Below are positions 55,902 through 64,000 of a stretch of DNA of 64,000 nt, piece after piece (the stretch's first letter is position 1; the number at the start of each line of letters is the position of its first letter). A program made the translations under genes and the position numbers. The stretch covers positions 359,078 through 423,077 of the forward strand of contig NZ_JAATNW010000003.1 in assembly GCF_012911815.1 (NCBI RefSeq), given 5' to 3'. The notes beneath the pieces were generated by a model. It worked only from the letters and a program-made list of their open reading frames with translations. It ran no database searches and had not been told where the DNA came from. This stretch comes from Alteromonas ponticola (lineage in GTDB: Bacteria; Pseudomonadota; Gammaproteobacteria; Enterobacterales; Alteromonadaceae).

Positions 55902-55920
55902 AAGGGGCATACCGCCCCTT
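55902..55920 (-). terminator. Hairpin between rpsB and tsf (possible attenuator)
   Basis: AAGGGGC and GCCCCTT form a perfect 7-bp stem with a 5-base loop, followed on the minus strand by a short T-run (TTTTACC). Partial termination between rpsB and tsf is known in E. coli. Confidence 0.6.
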
Positions 55921-55988
55921 AAATAAATAATCTACTCACATCACTGAAAATTAAGTGAAAACAAAATTTTCAGAAAGCTATGTCAGTA

Positions 55989-56720
55989 TTATTCAGCAGT
56001 TTCGACGAAGTCGTCTTGCTCAGCTTGTGCTTCAAGGTTGTTGTTACGACCTTGATTAACTGCATCAGCAGCAGCATTTAAATAAAGCTGAATGGCACGG
56101 ATTGCATCGTCGTTACCAGGGATGATGTAATCAACACCATCTGGGTTTGAATTCGTATCTACTACACCAACAACTGGGATACCCAGGTTGCGTGCTTCAG
56201 TTACTGCAATGTGCTCATGGTCGGCATCGATTACAAAGATACAGTCTGGCAGGCCACCCATATCTTTAATACCGCCTAAGCTGCTTTCAAGCTTGTCCAT
56301 TTCACGCTGTAACATTAGCGCTTCTTTTTTGGTCAACTTCTCGAAAGTACCATCCTGGCTTTGCTGTTCAAGGTCTTTCAAACGACGGATTGACTGACGA
56401 ACTGTTTTCCAGTTTGTCAACATTCCACCTAACCAACGCTTGTTTACATAAAACTGATCACATTTTTGTGCAGCTTCTTTTACCGCTTCACCAGCAGCAC
56501 GCTTGGTGCCTACAAAAAGGATTTTACCTTTCTTAGAAGCAACACCTGAAAGGTAGTTAAGTGCTTCGTTGAAAAGTGGAACAGTTTTTTCAAGGTTGAT
56601 GATGTGAACTTTGTTACGTGCACCAAAGATGTAAGACTTCATCTTAGGGTTCCAGTAACGAGTTTGGTGACCAAAGTGCACGCCAGCTTTCAGCATGTCA
56701 CGCATTGAAACGTTTGCCAT
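55989..56720 (-). CDS. rpsB: 30S ribosomal protein S2
   Basis: Small-subunit protein S2, 243 residues from the ATG at 56720 ([23 protein letters not shown]) with a GAGGAATT ribosome binding site; twelve upstream in-frame residues belong to the leader. Conserved segments are [38 protein letters not shown] and [24 protein letters not shown]. It heads the rpsB-tsf operon, with a strong promoter and a structured leader of about 150 nt. Confidence 0.97.
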   Translation of the reverse strand: MANVSMRDMLKAGVHFGHQTRYWNPKMKSYIFGARNKVHIINLEKTVPLFNEALNYLSGVASKKGKILFVGTKRAAGEAVKEAAQKCDQFYVNKRWLGGMLTNWKTVRQSIRRLKDLEQQSQDGTFEKLTKKEALMLQREMDKLESSLGGIKDMGGLPDCIFVIDADHEHIAVTEARNLGIPVVGVVDTNSNPDGVDYIIPGNDDAIRAIQLYLNAAADAVNQGRNNNLEAQAEQDDFVETAE

Positions 56721-56830
56721 GTTTAATTCCTCAAATGGGGTTAGGCCTCCATACACCCTTTTTATCGATCCAATTTAATGGACACCCCGACAAAAAGTGT
56801 CGATGTATGTGTGTTATTTAAGTTAATTTT

Positions 56831-56859
56831 CCTCTGCTTCAAATCGTCTTGAACAGAGG
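56831..56859 (-). promoter_or_regulatory. Hairpin in the rpsB leader
   Basis: CCTCTG-TTCAA pairs with TTGAA-GCAGAGG (11 bp, one bulge) near the 5' end of the rpsB leader. A second hairpin (CGACA-CTTTT-TGTCG) lies at 56789-56803. In gammaproteobacteria the rpsB leader is a known site of S2 autoregulation, so these are good candidates for that structure. Confidence 0.6.
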
Positions 56860-56877
56860 ATTGCAAAATGCGGGCGC

Positions 56878-56906
56878 TTTATACCATGACCAGCCACAAG
56901 ACTCAA
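56878..56906 (-). promoter_or_regulatory. Sigma-70 promoter of rpsB-tsf
   Basis: The minus strand reads TTGAGT-N17-TATAAA followed by the GC-rich discriminator GCGCCCGC, the type that makes ribosomal promoters sensitive to ppGpp. Confidence 0.8.
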
Positions 56907-57056
56907 GTTAAAGGGCGCACAAAAGCATAGCATTACCGCCCTTAGAAGTTGCCAAGACTATACAGCTTGCTGACTTAACGCTACCATAAAAGAATATTCG
57001 AGCACTTTATGTGCTTATCGTACGAAGAAAGATAGATTTATATATTGAGGAATACA

Positions 57057-57851
57057 GTGGCTGCAATTATTAAAACGGCTGAAGAAATTGAAAAAATGCG
57101 AGTAGCAGGCAAATTGGCTGCTGATGTACTCACCATGATCACCCCTCACGTAAAAAAAGGCGTGACCACAGATGAATTAAATACGCTGTGTCACGATTAT
57201 ATCGTCAATGTGCAGGGTGCCGTTCCTGCTCCTTTAAATTATGGGCACCCACCCTTTCCCAAGTCTATCTGTACGTCAGTAAACCATGTCATTTGTCATG
57301 GCATACCTTCTGATAAAAAACTCAAGGACGGTGATACCCTGAATATTGATGTCACGGTTATAAAGGACGGCTACCACGGCGACACCTCAAAAATGTTTGT
57401 TGTAGGCAAGCCCAGTATTCTTGCAGATCGTTTGATTCGGGTCACCCAGGAAAGCCTTTATAATGCGATAAAGATAGTCAAACCTGGCATTACACTAGGG
57501 GATATTGGACATGCCTGCCAGCAACACGCTGAAAAGCATAACTATTCAATTGTACGTGAATATTGTGGACATGGAATTGGCGCGGGTTTTCACGAAGATC
57601 CACAGATTGTGCACTACGGTAAACCGGGCACAGGAGACAAAATTGAAGCGGGCATGTGCTTCACCATTGAGCCTATGGTGAATGCCGGTAAGCGCTACAG
57701 CAAACTGCTACCTGATCAATGGACAGTGGTCACTAAAGATCGCAGTTTAAGTGCTCAGTGGGAGCATACATTATTAGTGACGGAAAACGGTGTCGAAGTG
57801 TTGACGTTACGTGATGAGGAAGACTTACCGCGCGTAATCAGTCACGACTAA
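57057..57851 (+). CDS. map: Methionine aminopeptidase
   Basis: Map removes the N-terminal Met from nascent proteins. The product has 264 residues, identical in length to E. coli Map, from a GTG at 57057 with GAGGA five bases upstream; a TTG four codons earlier lies inside the ribosome binding site and is rejected. Metal ligands are Asp98, Asp109, His172, Glu205 and Glu236; His81 (VICHGIPSD) binds substrate. It is divergent from rpsB, the standard arrangement. Confidence 0.96.
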   Translation: MAAIIKTAEEIEKMRVAGKLAADVLTMITPHVKKGVTTDELNTLCHDYIVNVQGAVPAPLNYGHPPFPKSICTSVNHVICHGIPSDKKLKDGDTLNIDVTVIKDGYHGDTSKMFVVGKPSILADRLIRVTQESLYNAIKIVKPGITLGDIGHACQQHAEKHNYSIVREYCGHGIGAGFHEDPQIVHYGKPGTGDKIEAGMCFTIEPMVNAGKRYSKLLPDQWTVVTKDRSLSAQWEHTLLVTENGVEVLTLRDEEDLPRVISHD

Positions 57852-57891
57852 GTCGCGCCATTTGCATATTGAATAACTATTCAGTCTATCT

Positions 57892-57929
57892 GGCGCTTTA
57901 TGAACAGATCTAAAAAATGATAAAGTGCC
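57892..57929 (+). terminator. Intrinsic terminator after map
   Basis: GGCGCTTTAT pairs with ATAAAGTGCC (10 bp with one G-U pair, 18-base loop), followed by GCATTATTTTTC, between map and glnD. Confidence 0.6.
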
Positions 57930-57971
57930 GCATTATTTTTCGGATTCTTCTGACAATAAGAGACCATTACC

Positions 57972-60623
57972 TTGAACCTGCAACAGCTAATCGACCAGAT
58001 TGAAGACATTGATTCTATCAGTGATGTGGCGTCGATAAAGCAGTGCATAAACGATAGTTACACCTGGCTTAGCAACTCTTTTGAGAGAGTAGCGGTCAAT
58101 CAGCTGGTTACCGGCCGTGCAACTTTTGTCGATGCAACACTCTCACATTTATGGGAACTGGCGGGATTGGATCAGTATGACGACATAGCGTTGTGCGCGG
58201 TTGGCGGTTATGGCCGTGGGCATTTACAACCCTACTCTGATGTTGACTTATTGTTTGTCAGCCAAAAATATCTGCCCCCCTCGGTACAGGAAAAGGTCAG
58301 TCAGTTTGTCACCCTGTTATGGGATATTAAACTGGATATAGGCCAATCTGTACGTACCATAAAGGAAACGGTGAAGCTGGCTAAGGACGATATCAGCATT
58401 GCAACAAATTTAGTTGAATCCCGCCTACTGTGTGGCAATGAACGTGTGTTTGATGCCATGTGGGAAGCGGTTAACAATAAGCAAGTCTGGACGTCGCGCG
58501 CTTTTTTCAAAGCAAAATACGATGAACAAATCGCCCGTCATGCCAAATTTCACGGCACCGCCTACAACCTGGAACCCAATATTAAGGAAAATCCCGGCTG
58601 TCTGCGCGATATTCAAACGATTGGCTGGGTCGCCAAAAAACATTTCAAAGAATACGATGGCTGGAACCTGGTCGGCCACGGTTATTTTACTGAACAAGAG
58701 CATAGCGAGCTCATTTCCTGTCGCATGCATTTATGGCGAATGCGTTTCGCTTTGCACCTGGTTGCGGGTCGTTCAGAAAACCGCTTGTTATTTGATTATC
58801 AGGCAGATGTGGCTGAATTACTCGGCTACGGCACGGAAAGCAAGCCCGCAGTCGAACAGATGATGCGAGACTTTTTCCGCGTGGTACGCCAGGTATCAGA
58901 ACTCAATAGTATGCTGCTCAAACGCTTCAGGTATGAGCTGCTCGATCACAATGTGTCGCAAACTCAACAGGTAAACGAAAAGTTTTGTTTATTGGATGGC
59001 ATGATTTCACCGCGTGCTGATGACGTCTTTGGCTCACCTGAAGATATACTGGACTTTCTCGACACCGTAGCTAACACCTCAGATGTAGATGGTCTGGACA
59101 CAGATTGTATTCGCCAGTTACGCAATGCCAGACGCAACTTTATTGGCCAGTATTTTGTTGAACGGCAGAGCTGCCGCACGCGAATGATGAAGCTGCTGAA
59201 GCAACCGCACTTTTACGATTTTGCCTGGGACATCATGCATAAGTACGGCATTTTGCAAAGCTACCTGCCAGAGTGGGATGCGATTGTTGGCATGATGCAG
59301 TTTGACTTGTTTCATGCTTATACGGTCGATGAACATACCCACCGTCTGGTTAAAAACGTTAATCGCTATTATTCAAAAGACAACACTGAGTTTCCCCGTT
59401 GCAAACGTATCGTGCGCAATCTGGACAAACCTGAGCTTCTCTATATTGCAGCAATTTTTCATGACATCGCCAAGGGTCGCAACGGTGATCATTCGCTGTT
59501 AGGCGCGGTTGATGTGCTTAAATTCTGTGAAACACACGAAATCGCCAAAGTGGATTCACAACTGATCAGCTGGTTAGTCGAAAATCATTTATTAATGTCC
59601 GTTGTGGCGCAACGTCGCGATATTTACGATCACGAAGTGATCAATGAGTTTGCCACCGCGGTGCGCACCCATAAACATTTAGAGCTGCTCTATGCACTCA
59701 CTCTGGCCGATATACGCGCCACTAACGATAATTTATGGAATGACTGGAAAGCGTCGTTACTAAAAGAACTTTATCTGATGACGAAAAAAGCACTGGATAA
59801 CGGCTTACAGTGTCGCGATACGCTTAACGATCGCATCGATTTACACAGGGAAACCGCAGCTAAACAGCTACGCGCCACCAATGTGGATGAACACGCCGTG
59901 GCGACGCTTTGGGAGCGACTGGAAGAAGATTACTTTATTCGTTTTTCACCGGAACAAATTGCCTGGCATACCCAGCAGATCATTCAGGCACAGCACGGCC
60001 TGTTAAAGGCTAACCCAGACGCTATTTTAGTCAGAGCCAGTGACGACAGTGCCAAAGGCGGAACTGAAATTTTAATCTACGGTAAAGATCGTAAGGCCTT
60101 ATTTGCTCAGGTAGCCTCGGTGCTGGATAGCCGCAATTGCTCTATTCACGATGCCCACATTACGGTAACCGCAGATGGCTATGTGTTTGATAGCCTGATC
60201 GTGTTAGAAAATGATGGCACCCGACTTACCGCGGAATCCCGCATTCGTAATCTTGAAAAGGCGATCACTGAGCAGCTGTTAAAACCTGGCCGTGCGCACA
60301 GCAATAATCGTAAAATCTCACGTCAAATGCGCCAGTTGGATGTCCCCACTAAAATTCGTTTTTTTGGTGCCGGCGAAGATGCCACTCTGGTAGAACTTGA
60401 AGCACTGGATGCCCCCGGCATTCTGGCAAAAATTGGCCATGCCTTTGTCGATTGTGGTGTCGTGCTGAAACTGGCTAAAATTGCCACCATTGGTGAACGC
60501 GCAGAAGATATATTTATCGTCTGTAATGATGAAGGTGAAGCGTTGTCACCGGAACAGCAAATTAAACTGAAAAAGCGTATTTTATTTAAACTCGACCAAC
60601 TTGAAGATATCAACATAACATGA
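57972..60623 (+). CDS. glnD: PII uridylyltransferase/uridylyl-removing enzyme GlnD
   Basis: GlnD senses glutamine and modifies PII proteins, so it sits at the top of nitrogen control. The product has 883 residues from a TTG at 57972 (AAGAGA eight bases upstream). The nucleotidyltransferase motif is [18 protein letters not shown] (78-95) with catalytic Asp90 and Asp92. The HD domain has [16 protein letters not shown] near 500. Two C-terminal ACT domains (about 700-780 and 810-883) bind glutamine. It overlaps dapD by four bases. Confidence 0.96.
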   Translation: MNLQQLIDQIEDIDSISDVASIKQCINDSYTWLSNSFERVAVNQLVTGRATFVDATLSHLWELAGLDQYDDIALCAVGGYGRGHLQPYSDVDLLFVSQKYLPPSVQEKVSQFVTLLWDIKLDIGQSVRTIKETVKLAKDDISIATNLVESRLLCGNERVFDAMWEAVNNKQVWTSRAFFKAKYDEQIARHAKFHGTAYNLEPNIKENPGCLRDIQTIGWVAKKHFKEYDGWNLVGHGYFTEQEHSELISCRMHLWRMRFALHLVAGRSENRLLFDYQADVAELLGYGTESKPAVEQMMRDFFRVVRQVSELNSMLLKRFRYELLDHNVSQTQQVNEKFCLLDGMISPRADDVFGSPEDILDFLDTVANTSDVDGLDTDCIRQLRNARRNFIGQYFVERQSCRTRMMKLLKQPHFYDFAWDIMHKYGILQSYLPEWDAIVGMMQFDLFHAYTVDEHTHRLVKNVNRYYSKDNTEFPRCKRIVRNLDKPELLYIAAIFHDIAKGRNGDHSLLGAVDVLKFCETHEIAKVDSQLISWLVENHLLMSVVAQRRDIYDHEVINEFATAVRTHKHLELLYALTLADIRATNDNLWNDWKASLLKELYLMTKKALDNGLQCRDTLNDRIDLHRETAAKQLRATNVDEHAVATLWERLEEDYFIRFSPEQIAWHTQQIIQAQHGLLKANPDAILVRASDDSAKGGTEILIYGKDRKALFAQVASVLDSRNCSIHDAHITVTADGYVFDSLIVLENDGTRLTAESRIRNLEKAITEQLLKPGRAHSNNRKISRQMRQLDVPTKIRFFGAGEDATLVELEALDAPGILAKIGHAFVDCGVVLKLAKIATIGERAEDIFIVCNDEGEALSPEQQIKLKKRILFKLDQLEDINIT

Positions 60624-61444
60624 CTGAAATTAAAAATATCATTGAAGACGCCTTTGAAGCGCGCGAAAGTATTTCACCGTCTAAAGCGTCTACTGAAGTT
60701 AAAGCTGCAGTTAGCGAAGCCATTCGTATGCTTAACAGTGGCGAAGCCCGCGTTGCGGAAAAAATTGCCGGTGAATGGGTAGTTCATCAATGGCTGAAAA
60801 AAGCAGTGTTGCTTTACTTTCGTCTACACAACAATAAAGTGATGGACGGTGCCGAAAGCCGTTTCTTCGACAAAGTCCCCTTAAAATACACTGATTATTC
60901 ACAACAACAATTTGAACAGGAAGGCGTACGCATTGTTCCCCCCGCCGCCGTGCGCACAGGCAGCTTTATTGGCAAAAACGTGGTCATCATGCCTTCTTAC
61001 GTAAACATTGGCGCCTTTGTTGACGAAGGTTGCATGGTAGATACCTGGGCCACCGTAGGCTCATGCGCACAGATTGGTAAGAACGTGCACCTATCAGGTG
61101 GTGTGGGTATTGGCGGTGTACTTGAGCCACTTCAGGCTAACCCCACTATTATCGAAGACAACTGTTTTATCGGTGCACGCTCAGAAATTGTAGAAGGCGT
61201 TATTGTTGAAGAAGGCGCGGTTATTTCCATGGGCGTGTATATCGGTCAAAGCACGCGTATTTACGACCGTGAAACCGGTGAAATCCACTACGGTAGAGTG
61301 CCTGCGGGCTCTGTGGTCGTGCCTGGCAATCTGCCCGGCAAGGATGGAACCTATAGCTTATATGCGGCAATAATCGTCAAGAAAGTTGATGCGAAGACAC
61401 GCGCTAAAGTGGGTATTAATGCATTATTACGCAGCGTTGAATAA
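60620..61444 (+). CDS. dapD: Tetrahydrodipicolinate N-succinyltransferase DapD
   Basis: DapD catalyses the succinylation step of the lysine/diaminopimelate pathway. The product has 274 residues, the same as E. coli. An N-terminal helical part (1-100, including [18 protein letters not shown]) precedes a left-handed beta-helix of hexapeptide repeats ([34 protein letters not shown] region). The ATG overlaps the glnD TGA (ATGA). The map-glnD-dapD order is conserved. Confidence 0.97.
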   Translation: MTEIKNIIEDAFEARESISPSKASTEVKAAVSEAIRMLNSGEARVAEKIAGEWVVHQWLKKAVLLYFRLHNNKVMDGAESRFFDKVPLKYTDYSQQQFEQEGVRIVPPAAVRTGSFIGKNVVIMPSYVNIGAFVDEGCMVDTWATVGSCAQIGKNVHLSGGVGIGGVLEPLQANPTIIEDNCFIGARSEIVEGVIVEEGAVISMGVYIGQSTRIYDRETGEIHYGRVPAGSVVVPGNLPGKDGTYSLYAAIIVKKVDAKTRAKVGINALLRSVE

Positions 61445-61499
61445 CCACTGACTGCCGCAAATTTACTATTGAAGGGAAATAGAAGACCGGTTTTTTCGG

Positions 61500-61523
61500 A
61501 GCGGATTAATACACTAATCCGCT
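61500..61523 (+). terminator. Intrinsic terminator after dapD
   Basis: AGCGGATTA and TAATCCGCT form a perfect 9-bp stem with a 6-base loop, 55 bases after dapD, followed by TTCAAATTT. The remaining 180 bases to the next gene show no other recognisable feature. Confidence 0.7.
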
Positions 61524-61702
61524 TTCAAATTTATACATACTTTTCATATTTATCGTAAAGCAAATTCACCTACCCCCCTTAAAGCTTTGATAAGCCATTT
61601 CCGGCACTTAAAATTGTCGAAAACGGATGCCCGCCAATTAATTGCGTTGACAGTCTATACTGCTATGAAAGCGATAATATCCTTACCAACCAGGTAAGCT
61701 AT

Positions 61703-62527
61703 ATGAACACCTTAAAATGTTGTGTGAGTCTGTTAATTTTGGTGACGAACATGAGTTTTGCTTCAGAACGGGAAGAAACAGTGTGTGGCTGGCTCAAAGA
61801 ACGGTTTATGTTTGCCATGTGGAGCGCCGCCGCCCCTTCACCGGACCGTGCACGAGTAGCAGATAACCCGCTTATAACCAGCGTTCAATTTCGCACGGCA
61901 GACAACCGTCTATTACACGGATACAGATATAAAGCGCAGACGCTACCGGGTGAAACCACCAGGGGCTATATATTAATGGCGCTGGGTAATGCAATGATTG
62001 CAGACCAGATGATTAGCCAGTTACAACCTTTTTCTGAACGCGGTTACGACGCGTTTATTTATGATTATCGAGGGTATGGTCGCTCAGAAGGAAAACGCCG
62101 GATAAAAGCCTTTATACAGGATTACATAGAGATAATTGCGTTTCTCAATACTCAGTATGAGCGACACTTACTGTACGGTGTGTCCCTGGGAGGCGCAGTG
62201 ATTGCAAACGTCCTGGGACAAGGGACGCAATTTGACCGCGCCGTCATTGATTCCAGTCCTAGTCGCTTTTCTCCTTATGGATGCCCAGACTGGCTTGATC
62301 CGGTTAATAATATCCCTGACAACGCAGCAGATATTATGGTGATAACAGGCTCAATGGACACTGTTCTGGGTCCGGAAATGACAACCGAATTAAGAGATGT
62401 GGCCGTGCAGAAAGGAGCAACCGGCTTCAACGGCTCCGATTATAACCATCCTTTTATGGATTCACATAGTTCGGTACATTCACAAAGGATGAACTTGATA
62501 GTGAACTTTCTGGATAACCGACACTGA
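61703..62527 (+). CDS. Exported alpha/beta hydrolase
   Basis: Product of 274 residues with a signal peptide (1-20, CCVSLLILVTNMSFA, cleaved before SERE). The fold signature YDYRGYGRSEG (120-130) is followed by the nucleophile elbow GVSLGG with Ser161. Likely acid Asp219 (ITGSMDTVLGPE) and base His249 (DYNHPFMDSH) complete the triad. It resembles the serine aminopeptidase/lysophospholipase group, but the substrate cannot be named. It stands alone with a terminator before it and a convergent neighbour after it. The ribosome binding site is weak. Confidence 0.8.
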   Translation: MNTLKCCVSLLILVTNMSFASEREETVCGWLKERFMFAMWSAAAPSPDRARVADNPLITSVQFRTADNRLLHGYRYKAQTLPGETTRGYILMALGNAMIADQMISQLQPFSERGYDAFIYDYRGYGRSEGKRRIKAFIQDYIEIIAFLNTQYERHLLYGVSLGGAVIANVLGQGTQFDRAVIDSSPSRFSPYGCPDWLDPVNNIPDNAADIMVITGSMDTVLGPEMTTELRDVAVQKGATGFNGSDYNHPFMDSHSSVHSQRMNLIVNFLDNRH

Positions 62528-62610
62528 AGAAAACGGTGTAGGGTAGTAACGTCCGGATATAATGGTCTGCTCTGTACGTAAAGCGGAAGTTGGTGAACTT
62601 AAAAAACTGA

Positions 62611-62638
62611 CGTCATTGCGGCGCAGGCCGCAATGACG
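62611..62638. terminator. Perfect 12-bp palindrome, probable yqcA terminator
   Basis: CGTCATTGCGGC and GCCGCAATGACG pair perfectly around a 4-base loop (GCAG). On the minus strand TCAGTTTTTTAAG follows, so it probably ends the yqcC-truC-yqcA transcript, 90 bases after the yqcA stop. It also looks like a REP-type dispersed palindrome; copies elsewhere in the genome would settle this. Confidence 0.7.
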
Positions 62639-62727
62639 CGTTTCTTCGATTAAGTTCAAAGTCTACAATTTGTCAAAAGCTGCCTGTCAGCCCCGAATGC
62701 CGTGGCGGTTGCGTATTTACACAGAAC

Positions 62728-63171
62728 CTAGACCAACTTATCCTTGATCCCCGCAACCCAGTCCATAACCATCTGTTCAGGCTCAAAAGTCTCCAGTGCA
62801 TCGACCTTCAGCATTTCTGCCACGGGTTTAGCCTGAAGCTCACTCAGAAGTTCCTGAAAGTGTTGACCTCCACCACAAAAGGTATCGTAACTACTGTCGC
62901 CTAATGCTGCTACCGCAAAGGGCTTGTCAGTTAACAGTGGAAAGCTGTCTTTCAATTCGGAATGCACAAATTCCAGATTCGGCGGTATATCGCCTTGCCC
63001 GGTTGTGGAGGTGATGACTAAAATTGCGCCGGCCTGTTTAAAATCATCAACCGACGGGTCAGTAAACAACTCACACTCTATCCCATCACTGGTGAGCATG
63101 TTTGTCACTTCTTCCGCTACGTGTTGTGCATTGCCGTATACGCTGCCTGCAAATATATGTAACTTTGCCAT
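62728..63171 (-). CDS. yqcA: Flavodoxin-like protein (YqcA/MioC family)
   Basis: Short FMN-binding flavodoxin-fold protein of 147 residues. The phosphate-binding loop is GSVYGNAQHVAEEV near the N-terminus; TSTTGQGDIPPNL and ALGDSSYDTFCGGGQHF are the other FMN-contact loops. E. coli has two paralogues, MioC and YqcA. The adjacent truC and yqcC match the E. coli yqcC-truC-yqcA cluster, so YqcA is the better name. Electron partner and substrate are unknown. It lies 16 bases after truC. Confidence 0.88.
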   Translation of the reverse strand: MAKLHIFAGSVYGNAQHVAEEVTNMLTSDGIECELFTDPSVDDFKQAGAILVITSTTGQGDIPPNLEFVHSELKDSFPLLTDKPFAVAALGDSSYDTFCGGGQHFQELLSELQAKPVAEMLKVDALETFEPEQMVMDWVAGIKDKLV

Positions 63172-63187
63172 TTACTGCCCTAAAAAT

Positions 63188-63916
63188 TTATTGTTTAAAC
63201 TGTTGCCAATTGGTGAGCAACTTTACCATGTCTGCGTGTGGCTGACACGAAATTGAAATAATTCGGTTCGTCACTGGGTGTAAAAAAGAGAGTTTAGTGC
63301 AACTCAACGCCAGATGTTCAAAACCAAACTGCTGTCGCAGAAATTTATTCTGTTTACCATCACCATGTGTCGTATCGCCAATGATGGGATGCCGAATATG
63401 TGCCATGTGGCGTCGTAGTTGGTGCTTACGTCCTGTAACCGGGTGTAGCTGCACTAGCGAGAATCGCGCATTATCATAGCGACCGACTGGCTGGGGAATT
63501 ATGAATCTGTCTATACTTTGATATTCACTGCAGGCGGGTTGTGGTGTGTTATCCAATCGCTTGCCCTTGTCCGCGTATTTATCCCGCTTGAATGATAAAG
63601 TGTAATCAATCAGCCCTGCTCCGCTCACAAAGCCTCTCACAATTGCCGTATAGTCTTTTTGTACCTGCTTTTGCATCCACTGCGTGCCTATTGCACTGAC
63701 CAGGTCTGGAGAAAACGCAAACAGCAAAATTCCGGAGGTGGGGCGATCCAACCGATGCACAGGATATACGTAGCGACCCACTTGATCACGCAGTTGTTGC
63801 ACCGCAAACTGGGTTTCGCGTTTGGCAATGGGGCTTCGATGAACCAGCAAGCCGGGCGGTTTGTCTATGGCAATCAGACTGTCATCCTGATAAAGAATGC
63901 GTAAAGGGTCAGTCAT
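63188..63916 (-). CDS. truC: tRNA pseudouridine(65) synthase TruC
   Basis: TruC makes pseudouridine at position 65 of tRNA-Ile1 and tRNA-Asp. The product has 242 residues from the ATG at 63916. The RluA-family active site is HRLDRPTSGILLF, with catalytic Asp57; LHPVTGRKHQLRRHMAHIRHPIIGD is the conserved C-terminal RluA segment. An in-frame TTG two codons earlier is less likely. The start overlaps the yqcC stop by eight bases, so translation is coupled. Confidence 0.93.
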   Translation of the reverse strand: MTDPLRILYQDDSLIAIDKPPGLLVHRSPIAKRETQFAVQQLRDQVGRYVYPVHRLDRPTSGILLFAFSPDLVSAIGTQWMQKQVQKDYTAIVRGFVSGAGLIDYTLSFKRDKYADKGKRLDNTPQPACSEYQSIDRFIIPQPVGRYDNARFSLVQLHPVTGRKHQLRRHMAHIRHPIIGDTTHGDGKQNKFLRQQFGFEHLALSCTKLSFLHPVTNRIISISCQPHADMVKLLTNWQQFKQ

Positions 63917-64000
63917 TTCCAATGTTCCCGGAGGCGTTGGCCGCTACCGTTTGGTCAATCTCAGTCAATACTTTCTGGATCGCCACTTCATCGGCCAGCC
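63909..64000 (-). CDS. yqcC: YqcC family protein (partial, 5' end outside window)
   Basis: The last 29 codons of a minus-strand gene read in from the window edge, encoding LADEVAIQKVLTEIDQTVAA and then NASGNIGND before the stop. The helical end and its overlap with truC fit YqcC (DUF446), which lies directly before truC in E. coli. The identification rests mainly on position. Function of YqcC is unknown. Confidence 0.6.
   Translation of the reverse strand, partial: LADEVAIQKVLTEIDQTVAANASGNIGND

Overview
The window is a chromosomal segment of a polarly flagellated marine-type gammaproteobacterium, most likely of the order Alteromonadales (Alteromonas/Aestuariibacter-like). This rests on the sheathed-flagellum accessory proteins FlgP and FlgT, a multi-copy array of short (about 275 residue) flagellins, sigma-54/sigma-28 flagellar promoters, and a housekeeping block in enterobacterial gene order (rpsB to tilS, with divergent map-glnD-dapD). 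No insertion sequence, prophage, integrase or CRISPR array was seen.

Region 1 (1-25.1 kb) is flagellar. On the minus strand lie fliD (cut by the window edge), flaG, five flagellin genes (called fla1-fla5 here), flgL, K, J, I, H, G, F, E, D, C, B and cheR-cheV. On the plus strand lie flgA-flgM-flgN and flgT, with flgP opposing. Promoters fit the usual hierarchy: sigma-54 sites before flgB, flgF and flgP (perhaps flgA), and sigma-28 sites before four of the flagellins and flgM. Between fla2 and fla1 is a 1.2 kb stretch without protein genes. It holds two sigma-54-type promoters on the plus strand, each followed by a chain of strong hairpins and an intrinsic terminator. I read these as two undescribed structured small RNAs. 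Their large 3' hairpins expose pyrimidine-rich loops with 10-nt perfect complementarity to flagellin leaders: one covers the fla1 Shine-Dalgarno, the other lies just upstream of the fla4/fla5 ribosome binding sites. A sialidase-like gene sits between fla5 and flgL.

Region 2 (25.1-37 kb) is mixed: ldhA, tRNA-Arg(CCT), smrA, the conserved trio purL-mltF-tadA, a PspB-family protein behind a sigma-54 promoter, a CPA2 cation/proton antiporter and a diguanylate cyclase. Two very small candidate genes are proposed: a 49-residue exported peptide overlapping the smrA end, and a 42-residue arginine-rich protein behind a PhoB-box-like site.

Region 3 (37-61.4 kb) is the rpsB-tsf-pyrH-frr-uppS-cdsA-dxr-rseP-bamA-skp-fabZ-lpxA-lpxB-rnhB-dnaE-accA-tilS block, covering translation, isoprenoid/phospholipid/lipid A synthesis, outer-membrane assembly and replication, with map-glnD-dapD divergent. 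lpxD, which normally lies between skp and fabZ, is absent; a strong terminator and a TATAAT box occupy its place. Region 4 (61.4-64 kb) holds an exported alpha/beta hydrolase and the yqcC-truC-yqcA cluster, with yqcC cut by the window end.
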